A stretch of 64,000 nucleotides of DNA from Pomphorhynchus laevis (lineage: Eukaryota; Acanthocephala; Palaeacanthocephala; Echinorhynchida; Pomphorhynchidae): the NCBI GenBank assembly GCA_012934845.2, contig WNNJ02000287.1:1-64000 (forward strand), read 5' to 3'. The stretch's first letter is position 1, and each line of letters opens with the position of its first letter. The notes under the pieces were generated by a model. That model was given only the letters and a program-made list of their open reading frames with translations. It made no database searches and was not told the DNA's origin. The position numbers were made by a program, and so were the translations under genes. Below are positions 32,540 to 45,160 of the stretch, in pieces.

Positions 32540-33560
32540 AAAAACTCTAAATAACTGCTTTGACGTCGCTTAGAAAAAATGGTAAATTTGGAGTTTGGAG
32601 AAAATGATAATGCGAGTTATACCAATGTGGCAAAGTTGGTCGTGAATATATTTTCACCTCAGTATATCACATGTGTGATGGAATTACATATTATATCTCA
32701 TGAGAGTAAATCTGCAACATAATTATCTTTCCCAGCGCGATACTTAATATCAAACTGGTATTTGGAAAGCTCGAGTCTCCACGTTGGAATATCAGCATTT
32801 TTTATTTTGCTTCTGTTCGGGATAAACGAACTACACAGAACGTTGGTCTGCTTAATGGTAAATCGTTCCCTAGATTGACAATGATGTCAATGTCTTATCG
32901 ATTAAATAGCAGCGAGTCTCTTTATTGATTGACGAAAATTTCTGAGAATCGTAATCCAATAACAAGACGAGAAAGCAACATGGTTACCTTTTTGCAACAT
33001 TGAAGCTCCAAGAGAATTGTCAATTGCATTTGCATCTCCAATCAAAAGGAGGCTAAAATCTACTATTCTAGCGAGGGTTAATGACATTTATTTGAGATCG
33101 AATGCATTCGAAGGATTTTACTGTTTCTTTTGTCATCAGGGAATAATTTCCACGTAAGAAAGGGCCCATCAGCTGCGAAAACGTCGTAATCCAGTTTACA
33201 ACACGCTCAGTAGTGATTAGATAAGCGAAGGTTCGAACGTTATCAACTACAAAACGCATTTAGATGTTTTAAATGTGATATTGTAATGTTTTTGTGACAT
33301 TAATAAACCTATGTAGATTATAACGATATTCCTCCTCATTTCCTTACTGGATAATTGCATCATCAAGATAAGTGTGTGTATTTTCCGTTATTTCTTTATC
33401 GATAATTTTAGTTATTAATTTTGGAAGATGTCGACCGCGTTAGTAAGCCCAAATTTGAGACATTTGAACTGTATAGGACATTCATTGCTTCAAAAACAGT
33501 GTAGTGTCGATCTTCAGGTCGAAGTCTGATCTGGTGATATCGTAAGTTCAGTATAATGTT
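32540..33560 (-). mobile_element. Ty3/Gypsy LTR retrotransposon fossil
   Basis: Minus-strand remnants of pol: RT (about 33560-33420, YHQIRLRPEDRHYTVFE), the RT-RNase H connection (33260-33070) and RNase H (33060-32690, GASMLQKGNHVAFSS and LSKYQFDIKYRAGKDNYVAD). No LTRs were recognised. Old and broken, with at least several breaks. Possible further remnants to 34.6 kb are not identifiable. Confidence 0.75.
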
Positions 33561-35142
33561 GAATACAAATTGATATTGATAGCTGTAATTATAATATTAA
33601 CTGTTTTTATTTGATTTATTTATCTATTATTCGGTATTCGATAAATGGCTCAGAGATGGTTTTTTTTTATTAGATTAATGGGTTTTTACTATTTTAGATA
33701 TATTTATGATTTCACTTAAATTATTTTCATCGACAGGTGCATTGTTCATGACGAGACATCATAAATACGAATAAATGATGTTCGCGATATTTAAGGTGCG
33801 GTTGGATGTACGAAATCATTTTTTGAGCAAACGAAAATCAAATGTTTGTAAACTTATATGTACCAGTTAAGATCAAAGCTAAATAAATATATTGAACAAA
33901 ATTAGAAATAAGCATATCCCGAAGTTATCATCTATCAGATTAAAGCTCTACTTTCTATGCTAAGGTTAATGGTACGGCTAAATACATGGAAACGTTTCTA
34001 ATGTTATAATTTTCATTTTTAAATTTGAGCACTAAATCCAGTTATTGTTTAATGCGAATGATCGCTTATTATGGACGCTGTGTATTTTACATAAAATTCT
34101 TCCGTACATTGATAGGGTATAAGTATCATCATTTTGTACTTGGTTTGCCAGTGTTGTGCTTTCAACAGCTGTGATGATGACTAGGAATGATTTCATGAAA
34201 TTAATGTTCCTCTCGTCTGAGCTTATCCGTGATCGCTCTGAGTGTATGATGCTATTATTTTATAGAGATTGTGATTAAATAATGGAGCATAAATCGAATT
34301 ATCGTGTGCTTTATCAGTTGTTGGTTCGATGCGCAATGATACGTTTAAAGTTAATACTCAAAACGGTTCTTATAAGCATTGACTTTTTAGATTAAATATT
34401 ATAGTATAAAAATTTGTTACGTGCTTTATTTGAAATGTAATTTTGTAATTACATAGGCAAAACGAAATTTGATAAAATTGATCGAGAGAGCATTCAAACT
34501 GATGATGATCAAGATCGAATTCACAAATGGCACAAGTTTATTACTTGTGATGACTCTTGCGATGTATAGTTTGTTTGGTCGTTATGTGGTTTACAGATAC
34601 ATTTGAATATATCAGTTAGATCGTCTTTTTAATATTTACCGTCTATTTTTAATATTTACTGCTTATTTTTATCATCAAATATTTATAGCATTCTTTATAA
34701 AATAAAGTCATAATTTTTAAATTACTTGGTATTTTTATTTTATTTTTTATTTTTGAAGATTTATGAGGCTGCAGTTAAATAACATGTGTATTTAAAAATT
34801 ATTAGTCGTTAATTTCTTAAATTCGGAAATATGAAAGTGTACTTTTAATAATTCTATTAGTTAATAAATATTTAATAATTAATATCAAAATATATTACAA
34901 AAAAATACAAACATAATTTATTAAAGAATTTTGATATTTTTGTATTGTAAAATTTCAAAAATTAAAATTAATTTGTAAAACGATAATTTATCTTGTAATA
35001 AAAATTATTATTTATTACGAAATTTAAGATTATAAAAAATATTTTTATAAAAAATTATTTAAAACTTATTTAATCCATAAATGGCGTTGACTGACAATGA
35101 CTATATGACATATAGATTCAGCAACTTCTTTTTTTGCACACC
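33561..35142. other. Unassigned region, possibly outer parts of the Gypsy fossil
   Basis: GC-richer patches at about 34050-34260 and 34450-34580 could be coding remnants of the neighbouring retroelement. I cannot name them. The rest is AT-rich non-coding. Confidence 0.3.
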
Positions 35143-35194
35143 ATTGGATGTACCAAAATGAGTACATCCAATTTGTAACCTCCTTTCAAAGGAG
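35143..35194. repeat. Double palindrome at the end of a LINE piece
   Basis: ATTGGATGTAC (35143-35153) pairs exactly with GTACATCCAAT (35162-35172). Directly after it, CTCCTTT pairs with AAAGGAG (35180-35194) around a single C. GATTGGATGAAG at 35211 repeats part of the first arm. It marks the edge of the LINE that begins about 35200. Confidence 0.65.
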
Positions 35195-35199
35195 TGTAC

Positions 35200-37250
35200 A
35201 GATTGGATGAAGAGTAATGAACGTTGATTTGTATTAAGATAATGCGCTCTAAGAGCTTGGAAAGAGTAGGGAGCAGTTAAATGGGGCGATAACTAGAAGG
35301 AAAGGAAGGGTCGAGCGATTGTTTCTTAAGGAGGGAATAAACGATGACGGATTTAGTGTGAAGGAAATATACGACTGCGGATGGACGAGTTAAACAATGT
35401 GGTGAGGAATGGGGATATCGATAAACATGTGGATTTAAGTATGGGGTAGGCATAGGATCGCAAGTGAGGTTTTGTTGGGCAAGGACATGAGAACAGATGA
35501 TACTTAAACAGGTGATACAGGGAGAAGATGAACGAATTACAGAAGGATGACACGAGGCGAGTAGAAGTGAGATGGAATGGAGACGGGTGTGAGAGAGATC
35601 AACGTTGATACTTTGGTCTAGAGAAATGACGAATAATCATGGGGATTGATGCTGCATGTCGAAGAGGGGCGAGGAATGATAGAGTTAAAAGTATGTCATA
35701 GATACTTAGAATTGAATGAAGTGTTGATGTTATGCCGCCTGATGTTGCATTTGGTACTTAGTAGGTGGAGATGAGACCGGCGAAGAGCAGGAATCACGGA
35801 GATACGGAGTGAGCAGATATCACGTCTGAGAGAGCGTCGATATTCGCCAAAAGCATGACGGAGTCGATGCTTTGAGAGAAGGCATTTGACGTTAAGCCAT
35901 GGGGCACGGTGCAAGCGGCGGTGAGGGTGTGTCTTGAAGGGCAAGAGAAGATCTAGAGTAGATGTGAATTTAGAGTCGAAAATAAAGGCAAGATCGTGAG
36001 GAGAGGAAGATGCTAATTGTGATAGAAGATATAGTGGATTTGCGTTAGGCGGAGCGGAGAAGGGGGAGGTCAGGATTTCTCCAAGGGCGACGTTGGATTG
36101 TAAGTGTGTGAAGAGGGGAGTGGTTAGAAGTGAGATTAATGGTGACGATAAAGTGATCGGATGGACCAGGATCGGAGATGAACAGTGAGGTGTAGACAGC
36201 AAAATGATCGGGGACAGCGATGTCGAGTGCCCCGCCAAGGATATGTATGGGTGCAATAGAGATTAGTTTGTAATTGTAGTTGGGTAAAATGTTGATGAAC
36301 CGAATCGATGGAAGAGGGGCGGTCGAGGCGGATGTTGAAGTCGCTAAGAACGAGTAAAAGAATGGTGGACAAAGAAAAGTTATACAGGTGGTCAGCGAGT
36401 TTGGCAAAAATATGGAGGTAGGAGCTGATGAACCAGGACAATATACAATGGCGAGATCCAATTTGATCAGGCTGGAAGAACGACAAGTGAGCAATTCAAA
36501 AGAGCAATTACTAAAAGGGGGAGTGATTTTGCGAAGAGACGTAGAGTGACGGTGAATGCGACAATACCGCCATGATTGTAGAATTGAGAAGGGATGAGCT
36601 GAGGAAGCGGGTGGATTTGACAACTGAGCAACCGACAGAGAGCAAACGGCGATTGAGGAGGTCGTCGGAATTGGAGTGCCAGGATTCGGTGAGGCTTAAG
36701 AGATTGATTGTTTGCTTGTTGAATAGGTTTAGAATGATATCTGACTTATGAAGAATATATCTAGTGTTGAGGAGGCCGATGCGGAAACCGTGTGTGATGG
36801 TGATCAGGGCTAGCGAAGAAAGCACATAAGGGAGATAGAGCGCAATCGAATTTTGAAGCGAGTGTGGACAACTTGAAAATTTTCGTCGATGTTTCGGATT
36901 GAGAGAAATGTTTCGCCGTTTGCCTCGCGACGGCGTTTTTCGATGCTGGCATAAGTTGAGCAATTTCGGAGATGATGCGATCGGAGAAAATACGAGTTGT
37001 CGGGGAGGGGGAAATACGAGTGGTTGAAGAGTACATCAGTTTAAATCGTATGGATGACAGAGGACGTGTGAGAGCGATAAAAATTAGGCTGGAAGGATTG
37101 TGTATGCTGGTGGAGGTTATTTTGATTGATTGATGTAGGTTATTGAGAAACGCGACCGCGAGGGGGAGGGTGTTTGGGAGTAAAGATGATATGGGAAGGG
37201 TATATGGTGACAGAATCCCTTTGTGGATAAGGGTCATCGAAAGCGACGGA
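35200..37250 (-). mobile_element. Group-b LINE, 5' end to RT start
   Basis: From 37250 leftwards: a GC-rich 5' segment (PLSSIRFKLMYSSTTRI ... RIFSDRIISEIAQLMPASKN), endonuclease start FRIGLLNTRYILHKSDIIL and LLSLTESWHSNSDDLLN (about 36790-36640), then LVLSDFNIRLDRPSSIDSVH (GDFN box, Gly replaced by Ser), SDPGPSDHFIVTINL (the conserved SDH) and PWLNVKCLLSKHRLRHAF. Finally the RT beginning SLDPSFPSSYRPI and LLPTLSKLLERIIL at about 35300-35210, where the piece stops. Several frameshifts. It lacks the RT core and 3' end. Confidence 0.8.
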
Positions 37251-37984
37251 GGTTGTTTGAGTGGACATGTTGGATGTTGATATGTGCCTATGGGAGAGGT
37301 TGCAGATTACTTTGCTTGCACATAATCCATATAGGAAACCTACCTAAGGCTTACTGCTGTCGCAGGCGATTGTGGTTAAGAAAGTGCAGTTGTGTCGAAC
37401 ACTGTACTTGTAGTTTAGCACAGTTCGCGTCGGTCGGGGCTGTTTTCTTATGTTCTCCCCTGTAACTGTAATCAGTTACATTATTTCCACCGTAATAAGT
37501 CAATTTTTATTTCAGATTGTCAATGAGTGTTTTTTTCTCTGTCAAAAGCAGCATTTCAATTTTAAATATTTACATTGTGAAATATATAAAACGTGAAATT
37601 CTTAAGTGTCTTTCTTATTAAATTTTGTTTTTATTAGATTTTTAATCTTTTCATAAAAATCGATTTTTCCGCAACTAGAAACTTCTGTATAAAAATACTT
37701 TCCATAAGATATCAGTAAAATCAATATTTTGAGAACATTCAATCGTAAACAGAAAAATACGCATAATGGAAAAGCGCCCGCATTTCTTTTGATAGCTCCG
37801 ACGCGAACATTTCACTCAATCAATCAATTTGTTTAAAATTTTTGATTTTACACTATCATTTAGCATTCATATTTCACAATAAGTTAAAACGTCAGCGTTT
37901 GAATATCACAATGACAATTATACTGGCATTTGTCAGTTCGCGGAAATATATCAGTCAGAATCAACAAATTTATTGATTTGTTGA
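37251..37984. other. Unassigned spacer between group-b LINE pieces
   Basis: No gene recognised. The first 200 bp are GC-richer and may still belong to the LINE 5' UTR. Confidence 0.35.
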
Positions 37985-38042
37985 TTAAAATCCCTCCTTT
38001 ATCACATTCAAATACCTCCTCAATAACAACCTACTCGACACC
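37985..38042 (+). mobile_element. Group-b LINE, short 3' coding-end fragment
   Basis: AATCCCTCCTTTATCACATT through TACTCGACACCTG matches 24175-24232 and 27125-27182. The 3' UTR with the stem-loop is absent, replaced by an unrelated GC-richer segment. Confidence 0.7.
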
Positions 38043-38276
38043 TGGTGGTATCGGAAAGAAGGCAATAAGAGTATTAAGGGCGTAGCAGCGAAATATGTAG
38101 GTAATTTCAGTCTACGCAATGTACACTACAATGACGCCCTCGTCCTGCTGAAACGGACAATAGGCTTTGAGATTGTCCGGGCCGCCTCTGCCTGTTTACA
38201 AGCCCAAGATCTACACGCCGAAATCCTGTTAAGAACGGCATTCATTGCCGCTGACATCGTTTTTGTTAACAAGTAA
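38043..38276 (+). CDS. Unrecognised 77-codon open frame, GC-richer than its surroundings
   Basis: Reads WWYRKEGNKSIKGVAAKYV, GNFSLRNVHYNDALVLLKRT, IGFEIVRAASACLQAQDLHA, EILLRTAFIAADIVFVNK, then TAA TAA. It has no internal ATG near its start and begins at the junction with a LINE tail, so it is a fragment of something longer. Base composition (about half G+C) and the alternation of hydrophobic and charged residues look coding, and the neighbours on both sides are AT-rich. No motif allows a family call. It could be the 3' end of a captured gene or of an unfamiliar mobile element. Confidence 0.45.
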   Translation, partial: WWYRKEGNKSIKGVAAKYVGNFSLRNVHYNDALVLLKRTIGFEIVRAASACLQAQDLHAEILLRTAFIAADIVFVNK

Positions 38277-38929
38277 TAATATCGGGACCCATTTGCTGGT
38301 ACCCTCGAATTGTAAATCTAAACAATATAATAAATTTTAATAAAAAAAATTAGAGAAAAAAGGAAAATAACGAACAAAATATATGAATATAATTTTGTTA
38401 TATGAATATAACAAAATATTCAGCCGAAATTATATCTTGAATCTACATAAATGCAATTAGTTTGTTTGAAATATTAATTTATAATATTAATTAATATTAA
38501 TTTATAATATTAATTAATATTAATTTATAATATTAATTTATATTAATTTATATTAATTTATTCAATAAATCAAACACGAGCAAAAATTTATGAATTTATT
38601 ACATAAAAAATTTATTACATCAAAAATTTATTACACAATCAATTGATCTGACATTCCTTTTTTTGACGTAATTTGTGAAGGTGTGTAAGCAATTTAAATT
38701 ATTATGATCAGTTATGGACAAGCGAAAATATAAAAGTTTTAAAAGTTTTCGTGGTTTAGCGGTCTCTTACTAGAATCATGTACTTTATCGTGTGTTGTAT
38801 TACCAAAATTGAACAATCAAGAAGAGAATATCTGCATCCAGCAAACGAGTGTATCCTACTAGTGAGTCACGATATAGTGTAACGGAACGATCAAACAATA
38901 GATTTCGATTTAGCTGCATTCATATTTCT
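38277..38929. other. AT-rich spacer with TTAATATTAATTTATAA runs
   Basis: Low-complexity repeats of ATATTAATTTATA at about 38475-38565. No gene seen. Confidence 0.5.
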
Positions 38930-41900
38930 TTGTATATATTAATTGAATATTAAATTATTTTATTTCAATTTTGATTTATTGACTTATTATTTTTATATAG
39001 TTATTTTTATTTTATAATTATGATAAATACGTAGAATCAGTTAGCTAAATTGATTTGTTCTACTGTCATGTTATTATTTACATATGGACTATGTTTTCCC
39101 CGTGATAGCGAAAATTTAATACATATACATTAAAATTTAAAAAGGTTTTATATTAGATAAAATTAAAAAGAAAAAATAAAAAAATTACAAAAGAAAAGAT
39201 AAAATTAATAAAGATATGTATACATAACTTACTAAGAATTAGGATAACTATATAATTAGAAAGAAAATGAAAATAACAAACAATTATAAAAGGAAAGATC
39301 AAATTAATAAAGATATGTATACAGAACTTACTAAATTAAAGCAAATTACATATTAAATATTTAGCATATTAAATCCGGTTTAACCCACGCTAAGAAGTCA
39401 TGGCGATATAAGGAATAAGCTAAAAGAACTTTATGTAAATATAAAAAGTTTTTCTAAGGATATCATTTGTTCAATAAATCAAAGATTAATTAACGATTAT
39501 GATAGGTGAAGTTGTATAATAGACAGTTATTGTAATACAAAATACTATAATCGTACAATAAATGTTTATAATAAAAATAAAATATACACTGACCATAAAA
39601 TTCATTAATAAATGTATAGATAACATAAATATAGGTAGACTTTTAAATAATTCAAAAAGTAAAGAAATAATAGGATCAGATCTAAGTAAAAATATTCCTA
39701 AAATAAGTTATAAGCTGTTACCGCCGTTAGGACGAAAAATTTGTAATTATAATAAAGAATTGAAATATATATGTAATGATAATATTAGAAACATCATAGA
39801 AACTGAATACGATTGCAAAAGTCTTAATTTTGATAAAATAAATGAACATATATGCACTCATAATCTAGAATTAATTGAATACAATGAATTAAAGAAAATG
39901 CTATTAAAAGGGTATAAATATAGATTAAATAATAATATCAATAGAAATAAAATTTACAATTCGTTATATAATGACTTATTTGCTTACTTTGGTAAGTTGA
40001 TTAATAGCAAAAGCTTTAATATATCAAAGATAAACATTTGAAAAACTTACTAAGAATTAGGATAACTATATAATTAGAGAGAAAATGAAAATAACAAACA
40101 ATTATAAAAGGAAAGATCAAATTAGTAAAGATATGTATACATAACTTACTAAATTGATACATAACTATATAATAACAAATATTGATAAAGCTAGTAATTA
40201 CTTTGTCTTCATATGCAAAAAGCTTTATTGTGATATAATGATGAAAGAAATTAATAATAATGACTTTAATATAAACACAACATATGAATGTAGTGATTTC
40301 AGGAAAGCATGGATTTAGAAAAACATTAAATGTTTATTTAAATTAGAGCTGGAAGAATTCAAATTAAAAGAAACGTTAAATTCTTATACGATTTGATTTA
40401 TCGTATGCTTTTAATGTTGAAAAACTTGATTATATTTCATATTTTATTTAATAAAATATTTATTTAGATAAAATTAAAAAAGAAAATTAAAATAACAAAC
40501 AATTATAAAAGAGTAGATCAAATTAATAAAGGTATGTATACAGAACTTACTAAATTAATTCATAACTATATAATAACAACTATTGATAAAGCTAATTATA
40601 ATTTTGTCTTCATATGCAAAAAGCTTTATTATGATATACTGATGAAAGAAATTAATAATAATGATTTAAATATACACAGTATATGAATGTAGTGATCTTA
40701 GTTTAGAAACAAAAATAGATAAAAAATTAATGGATAAAAAGGTTAAATCATATAGTAAAACTATACTTATATTATATTGGAATATAAAACATTACTTTCT
40801 GTTTATGAATAAAATACTCTCATGAATACTTTAATAAATATTGTAGGGATCGAAATTAATTTTGGTATAAAACACTATTTCAGTATTAATTCTACAAAAG
40901 AATTTTTAGAACAGACAAAAGGAATAAATTTTCAAAATATAAATGCATATAAGTAATATTAGTAATATATAATAATCTTTTAAAAGTCGAATTAATAATT
41001 AATATAAAAGTCTATTACGTTTATTAAGTTTATGATGCCGTGATTTGAAGAGTGATTCTTGTTTAGAAACAATTATTACAAATCACTGTTCTATAATGGA
41101 TAAAAAGGGTATTAAAATTGATAAAGATATTAAAACTATACCTATATTATATTGGAATCTAAAATTACATGAAGTCCAATAAAACCTAGGTTTATATGTA
41201 GTGCTTTTAAATGTAAATTAAAACCGCTTTCGGTTTATATGAATAAGATACTTAAAGTAATTAAAGCATACTTCAAAAGATATTGTAGAATAATCGAAAT
41301 TAATATTGGTATAAAACACTATTTCAATTTTTAATTCTACAAAATAATTTTTATAACGCACAAAAGGAATAAATTTCCGAATAAAAATACGTACGATTTT
41401 AGTACGCTTTATACAAATCAAGATTGAACAGATATAAAATAAGCGTTAAAAAAATTAATTAATCTTATATTCGGAAAAAGATATGCATATATATGTTATA
41501 ATAACTATAACCCATATCTAACAGAAATTAAACCATCAAGTCAATATAAATATATGGATAAAATTGAATTATTAGAATACTTAAGTATTTTGATAAATTA
41601 AATTATTTAAAAGTATCGGCAGCTATATTTAGACAAATAAAATGTGTTCCAATGGGAGGTAATAGTAGCCTAATTATAGTAGACTCTTTTTAAGCTTTAA
41701 GGAATATTAATTTGTTCATAACTGTGTAAAAACTAAATCTAAACTATATAAATATATGAAATATATGTTTCGATACATTGATGATATATGTGTATTTAAT
41801 TCTAATAATTTTTATTCAATTAGTGAACAAATTTATCCAGAAAAATAACTCTGGACCTATTAGTCTCATAATAAGCGAAATTGCATAGATCTTTTATTTA

Positions 41901-42870
41901 CTAATACTTTATTCATAAAAGCTAATCTTGAACTTGCGTCTGAACGACCTTAACCTTGGAAACACATGCTAGTTTCATTTATTGTGGAAAAGTATCTTCC
42001 TACGTATACAAGGAAGATAATTTGATTTAAATCAAATTAAATCATATCATATCAAATTAAACGATCAAGTGAATATAAATATATGGATAAAATTGAATTA
42101 ATAGAATCCTTAAATATTTTGATAAATCAAAATTATTTAAAAGTAGGGACATCTATATTTAGACAAGTAAAAGGTGTTCCAATGGGAGGTAATAGTAGCC
42201 GAATTATAGCTGACTTGTTTTTAAGTTTTATAGAATATGAATTTGTTCATAACTGTGTAAAAACATAAATATATGAAATATATGTTTTGATACATTGATG
42301 ATATATGTGTATTTAATTCTAATAATTTTTATTCAATTAGTGAGCACATTTATCCAGAAAGCCTTATTCTTAACAAAACCAATATTAATGATAAAGAAGG
42401 TGTATATCTAGATATGAACATTAAATTAACATCAATTAAACGACTTTTAAACTACGTTACTATAAAAATATAATTTAACAGAAATTAATAGAAAATACAC
42501 TTTGTATTCGGATAAGATACATGATAATCATATTTTATCACGAGCAATACGTAATTAGCATGTATTTGTCCCCGCTGCTATGTTTGGTCGAGGAAAAGGG
42601 GCCGAAACTTGATAGCATAGCAGTTCCTCACGATAACCACGAATCCTTTTTTTGATACAACGTATGTTATTTAATATTCAATTCGTAGAAATTGAATTTT
42701 ATTATAAATTTCAATTTTTCATTTTAACTTTAGATTAATTATACAAAATCTTATAACAATTATTTATAATTATTTATTATTTAATTATTAAATTTTGACT
42801 GAGCATTATTATTTTGTTCCCTTTTCAATTTTATAATTGTATTAAATACATATACTTAGTTAGCTGATTT
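38930..42870 (+). mobile_element. Composite of broken Naiad fragments (copy 2)
   Basis: Starts with a partial 3' region ending in the CAGTTAGCT signature (38930-39055), in the position expected of a PLE pseudo-LTR. Repeated partial interior pieces follow. The linker between endonuclease and RT appears at 39380-40040 (LLNNSKSKEIIGSDLSK, KLLPPLGRKICNYNKELK). A short phrase with ACAAACAATTATAAAAG recurs at about 39160, 39275, 40095 and 40500. The RT motif B/C part occurs twice (41560-41850 and 42060-42430; KGVPMGGNSS). The 3' region with the stem-loop follows at 42520-42870. At least three insertions or duplications in tandem; all are broken with many breaks. Piled-up tandem partial copies are usual for PLEs. 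Confidence 0.75.
42560..42635 (+). ncRNA. Conserved stem-loop motif in Naiad 3' region, copy 2
   Basis: CTGCTATG at 42575-42582 pairs with CATAGCAG at 42616-42623. The loop keeps GGGGCCGAAACTTGATAG. Outside the arms the flanks have drifted (CCTCACGATAACC against CCTCCTGATGACC in copy 1), so the CUGAUGA-like word of copy 1 is not conserved. Confidence 0.6.
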
Positions 42871-43009
42871 GATTCTTTTATGTTGAAAACTAGCTTCTTA
42901 AAAAATACAATATTATGTCGATTTCCAAAAGAGCTAAAGTTCATAGGGAAGCAACGCATCAAAGTAAAAAATATAAATATAAAAACAAAATGAAATGAAA
43001 AAAATTATC

Positions 43010-44050
43010 AAGAACGTAATGGTTGATGTTTGATGTGTTCCTTGAATTGTGCGGCAATACAATTGTTAACCACCCAAGGCGATAGTCCATTCCATCGTTT
43101 ACTGACTCGATTAACCAAAATCGTACAATTTGTTCGAGACTTTGACCCATACTTCATACACAGCTCGTGTCGACGTAACATTGAGGATCCACGAATACGG
43201 AACATTTGCTTAATTTGATGATTAGCCACACGCAGCGACATTCACACTAATCTTAGATCTGTAATCATAAGACCACATTTAATAGATCTGATACTCAACG
43301 CATCGAGCCTATTAGGATAAGGAATAGAGCGAGTTGCTGGAACCAAATTCGTGGATCTCCGCAAAATGATTTAGAATTCACTCAACTCTTTTTAGTTGAG
43401 GGTGTGTCGCCCGAGAAGCATAAAGCATATGCAATTTTAAGATACTTGCATATACAATGCTTAATGACTTAGGGTCAAGTCGTCCAACATTTTGATAGAC
43501 GAATCCTAAAGTTTAAGAAAATACGGCATAATCATAGAAGAGTGAAGACGAGTTTTTAAGTTTGACGAGAACACAACACCTTAGTAAGGTAAATTCGTCA
43601 GGAGAAGCGAGACTACAAATGCCAGTTATACATGATATATACATGTTGGTAATGATGTATGCATCACAAAGAGGTGTGTCGTATCACAACACGGGTTAAA
43701 AGACACCCAATCGATATTTGGAGTGTTGAAATCTCCGCCAATAAAAAATCAACAACATTATAATAATGAGGTTTCTACCACTTTAATGCACTCAGAACAC
43801 TTGGACATAGTATTGAAGGCCGGCTTTGATAGATGTGCAGGGAACCTTATAGGCAACTGATTTTAGAGAATTCATATATTCAACTAGCGAAGATAAATCT
43901 GGATGATCGACCGTTAGTAGCGAGCTACAGTGTCTACAGCCTATTTGAACATTAACCGGAAATTCGCGAAAATAAATGCTTACTTATACATGAATCATGT
44001 CCTCTTAATTTCCAATTCTTATATTTAACCACCTAGTGAAGAGTAGAGAT
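43010..44050 (-). mobile_element. CR1-like LINE relic, endonuclease and C-terminus
   Basis: The minus strand shows an endonuclease remnant with FIGGDFNTPNIDWVSFNPC (about 43745-43690) and upstream LTVDHPDLSSLVEYMNSLKS. After a large internal loss comes the ORF2 C-terminus YPNRLDALSIRSIKCGLMI, then MSLRVANHQIKQMFRIRGSS and VSKRWNGLSPWVVNN (43330-43010). The RT core is absent. Many stops. Different from groups a and b. Confidence 0.65.
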
Positions 44051-44660
44051 TGTCCCATTGACGACACGTCTGGGTAGCAGTTCAGTAACAGCTATCCTTA
44101 TAGACAAATGATACATTTCCAAAGTATTTTATTTTAAGTAAATACATTTCTAATTCGAATTTTATTTAATGTATATCTATATCTTGCATAGCGTTAGATA
44201 AAGATAAAAATATTTTTGTATTTCCAAAGTAAAAAACATGTTTGGACTATAAATTTAGACAAACTTCAAACTATGGACTCTAGAGCAACAGTGTTATCTT
44301 TAGTTGAAAAAATGTTTAAATCCTTAAATGTAAGTATAAATGCTTTATACTATAATGCATTTTGGAAGCTTTAGACTTGACAGCGGTAATATTTTAATGA
44401 TATTTCCAAAATGATTTGGCAGCTAGCCCAACATAAACTGTAGGACTCTGTCAAAGTGTTGGCTAAAGTCCAAAAACATTATATTCATAGCTTTGCCTTA
44501 AATGCCTGGGCATTGATTGACTTTAATAGATCTTAAATCTTAAAGTTTTGACTTGAATTTAAATATATCATTTAATCCTGCTTTCTTATTGTTAAAAAGA
44601 ATAAGAAATAATATTTTCAAATGAGAAACGTTTTATTGCTTAAGGCTTTCCTATTATATT
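44051..44660. other. Unassigned AT-rich spacer
   Basis: No gene seen. Confidence 0.35.
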
Positions 44661-44709
44661 GTTTCGTCTACAATACGTAGACGTTCCGTCTACGTATTGT
44701 GGACGGAAC
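44661..44709. repeat. 23-bp near-perfect hairpin at a LINE truncation point
   Basis: 44661-44683 and 44687-44709 are reverse complements around TTC, except at two positions that would be G-U pairs in RNA. The core is ACAATACGTAGACG. The group-a LINE fragment starts immediately after it, so the palindrome lies exactly on the junction. Confidence 0.75.
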
Positions 44710-45160
44710 GTATTCTTATATCTTGCTGCTTCCATCAATCTATTCAAACTATTTAAACGCGAACAACGTCTTGTGGTGTATGCTGATGACACCACAGCCC
44801 TGTTCTCTGGACACAGGTGCAAAGACGTAGTTTCTGACATCAGCCGTTTCTTTTTAAGATTAAAAGACCAGTTACCCGTATCCAATCTTATTTTAAACTC
44901 TGCCAAATCGCAGGCGGTTGTCTTTCATGGCACCACTGCAACAAAGAAAAAACTTAAGAGATTAGCATTCTCTGCCCTCTCCTCCATATTTGCCTCTGAA
45001 CCACTCCCCACCTTCACAAGTCGAGTAAAATACCTGGGGTTCACCGTTACGGTGAACTGGTCGGCGAAAGCTGACCTGGATAGACTCAAACGTATCCTGA
45101 AGAAAGCTAGGTGGGCTCTGAAACGGGCCCAACATCTGTCGTTGATAGGGAAAACCCAGC
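44710..45160 (+). mobile_element. Group-a LINE fragment A (RT motif C to thumb)
   Basis: YLAASINLFKLFKREQRLVV, YADDTTALFSGHRCKDVV and KYLGFTVTVNWSAKADLDRL remain open. The fragment breaks off after HLSLIGKTQ, where it runs directly into the endonuclease of fragment B. Confidence 0.85.
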
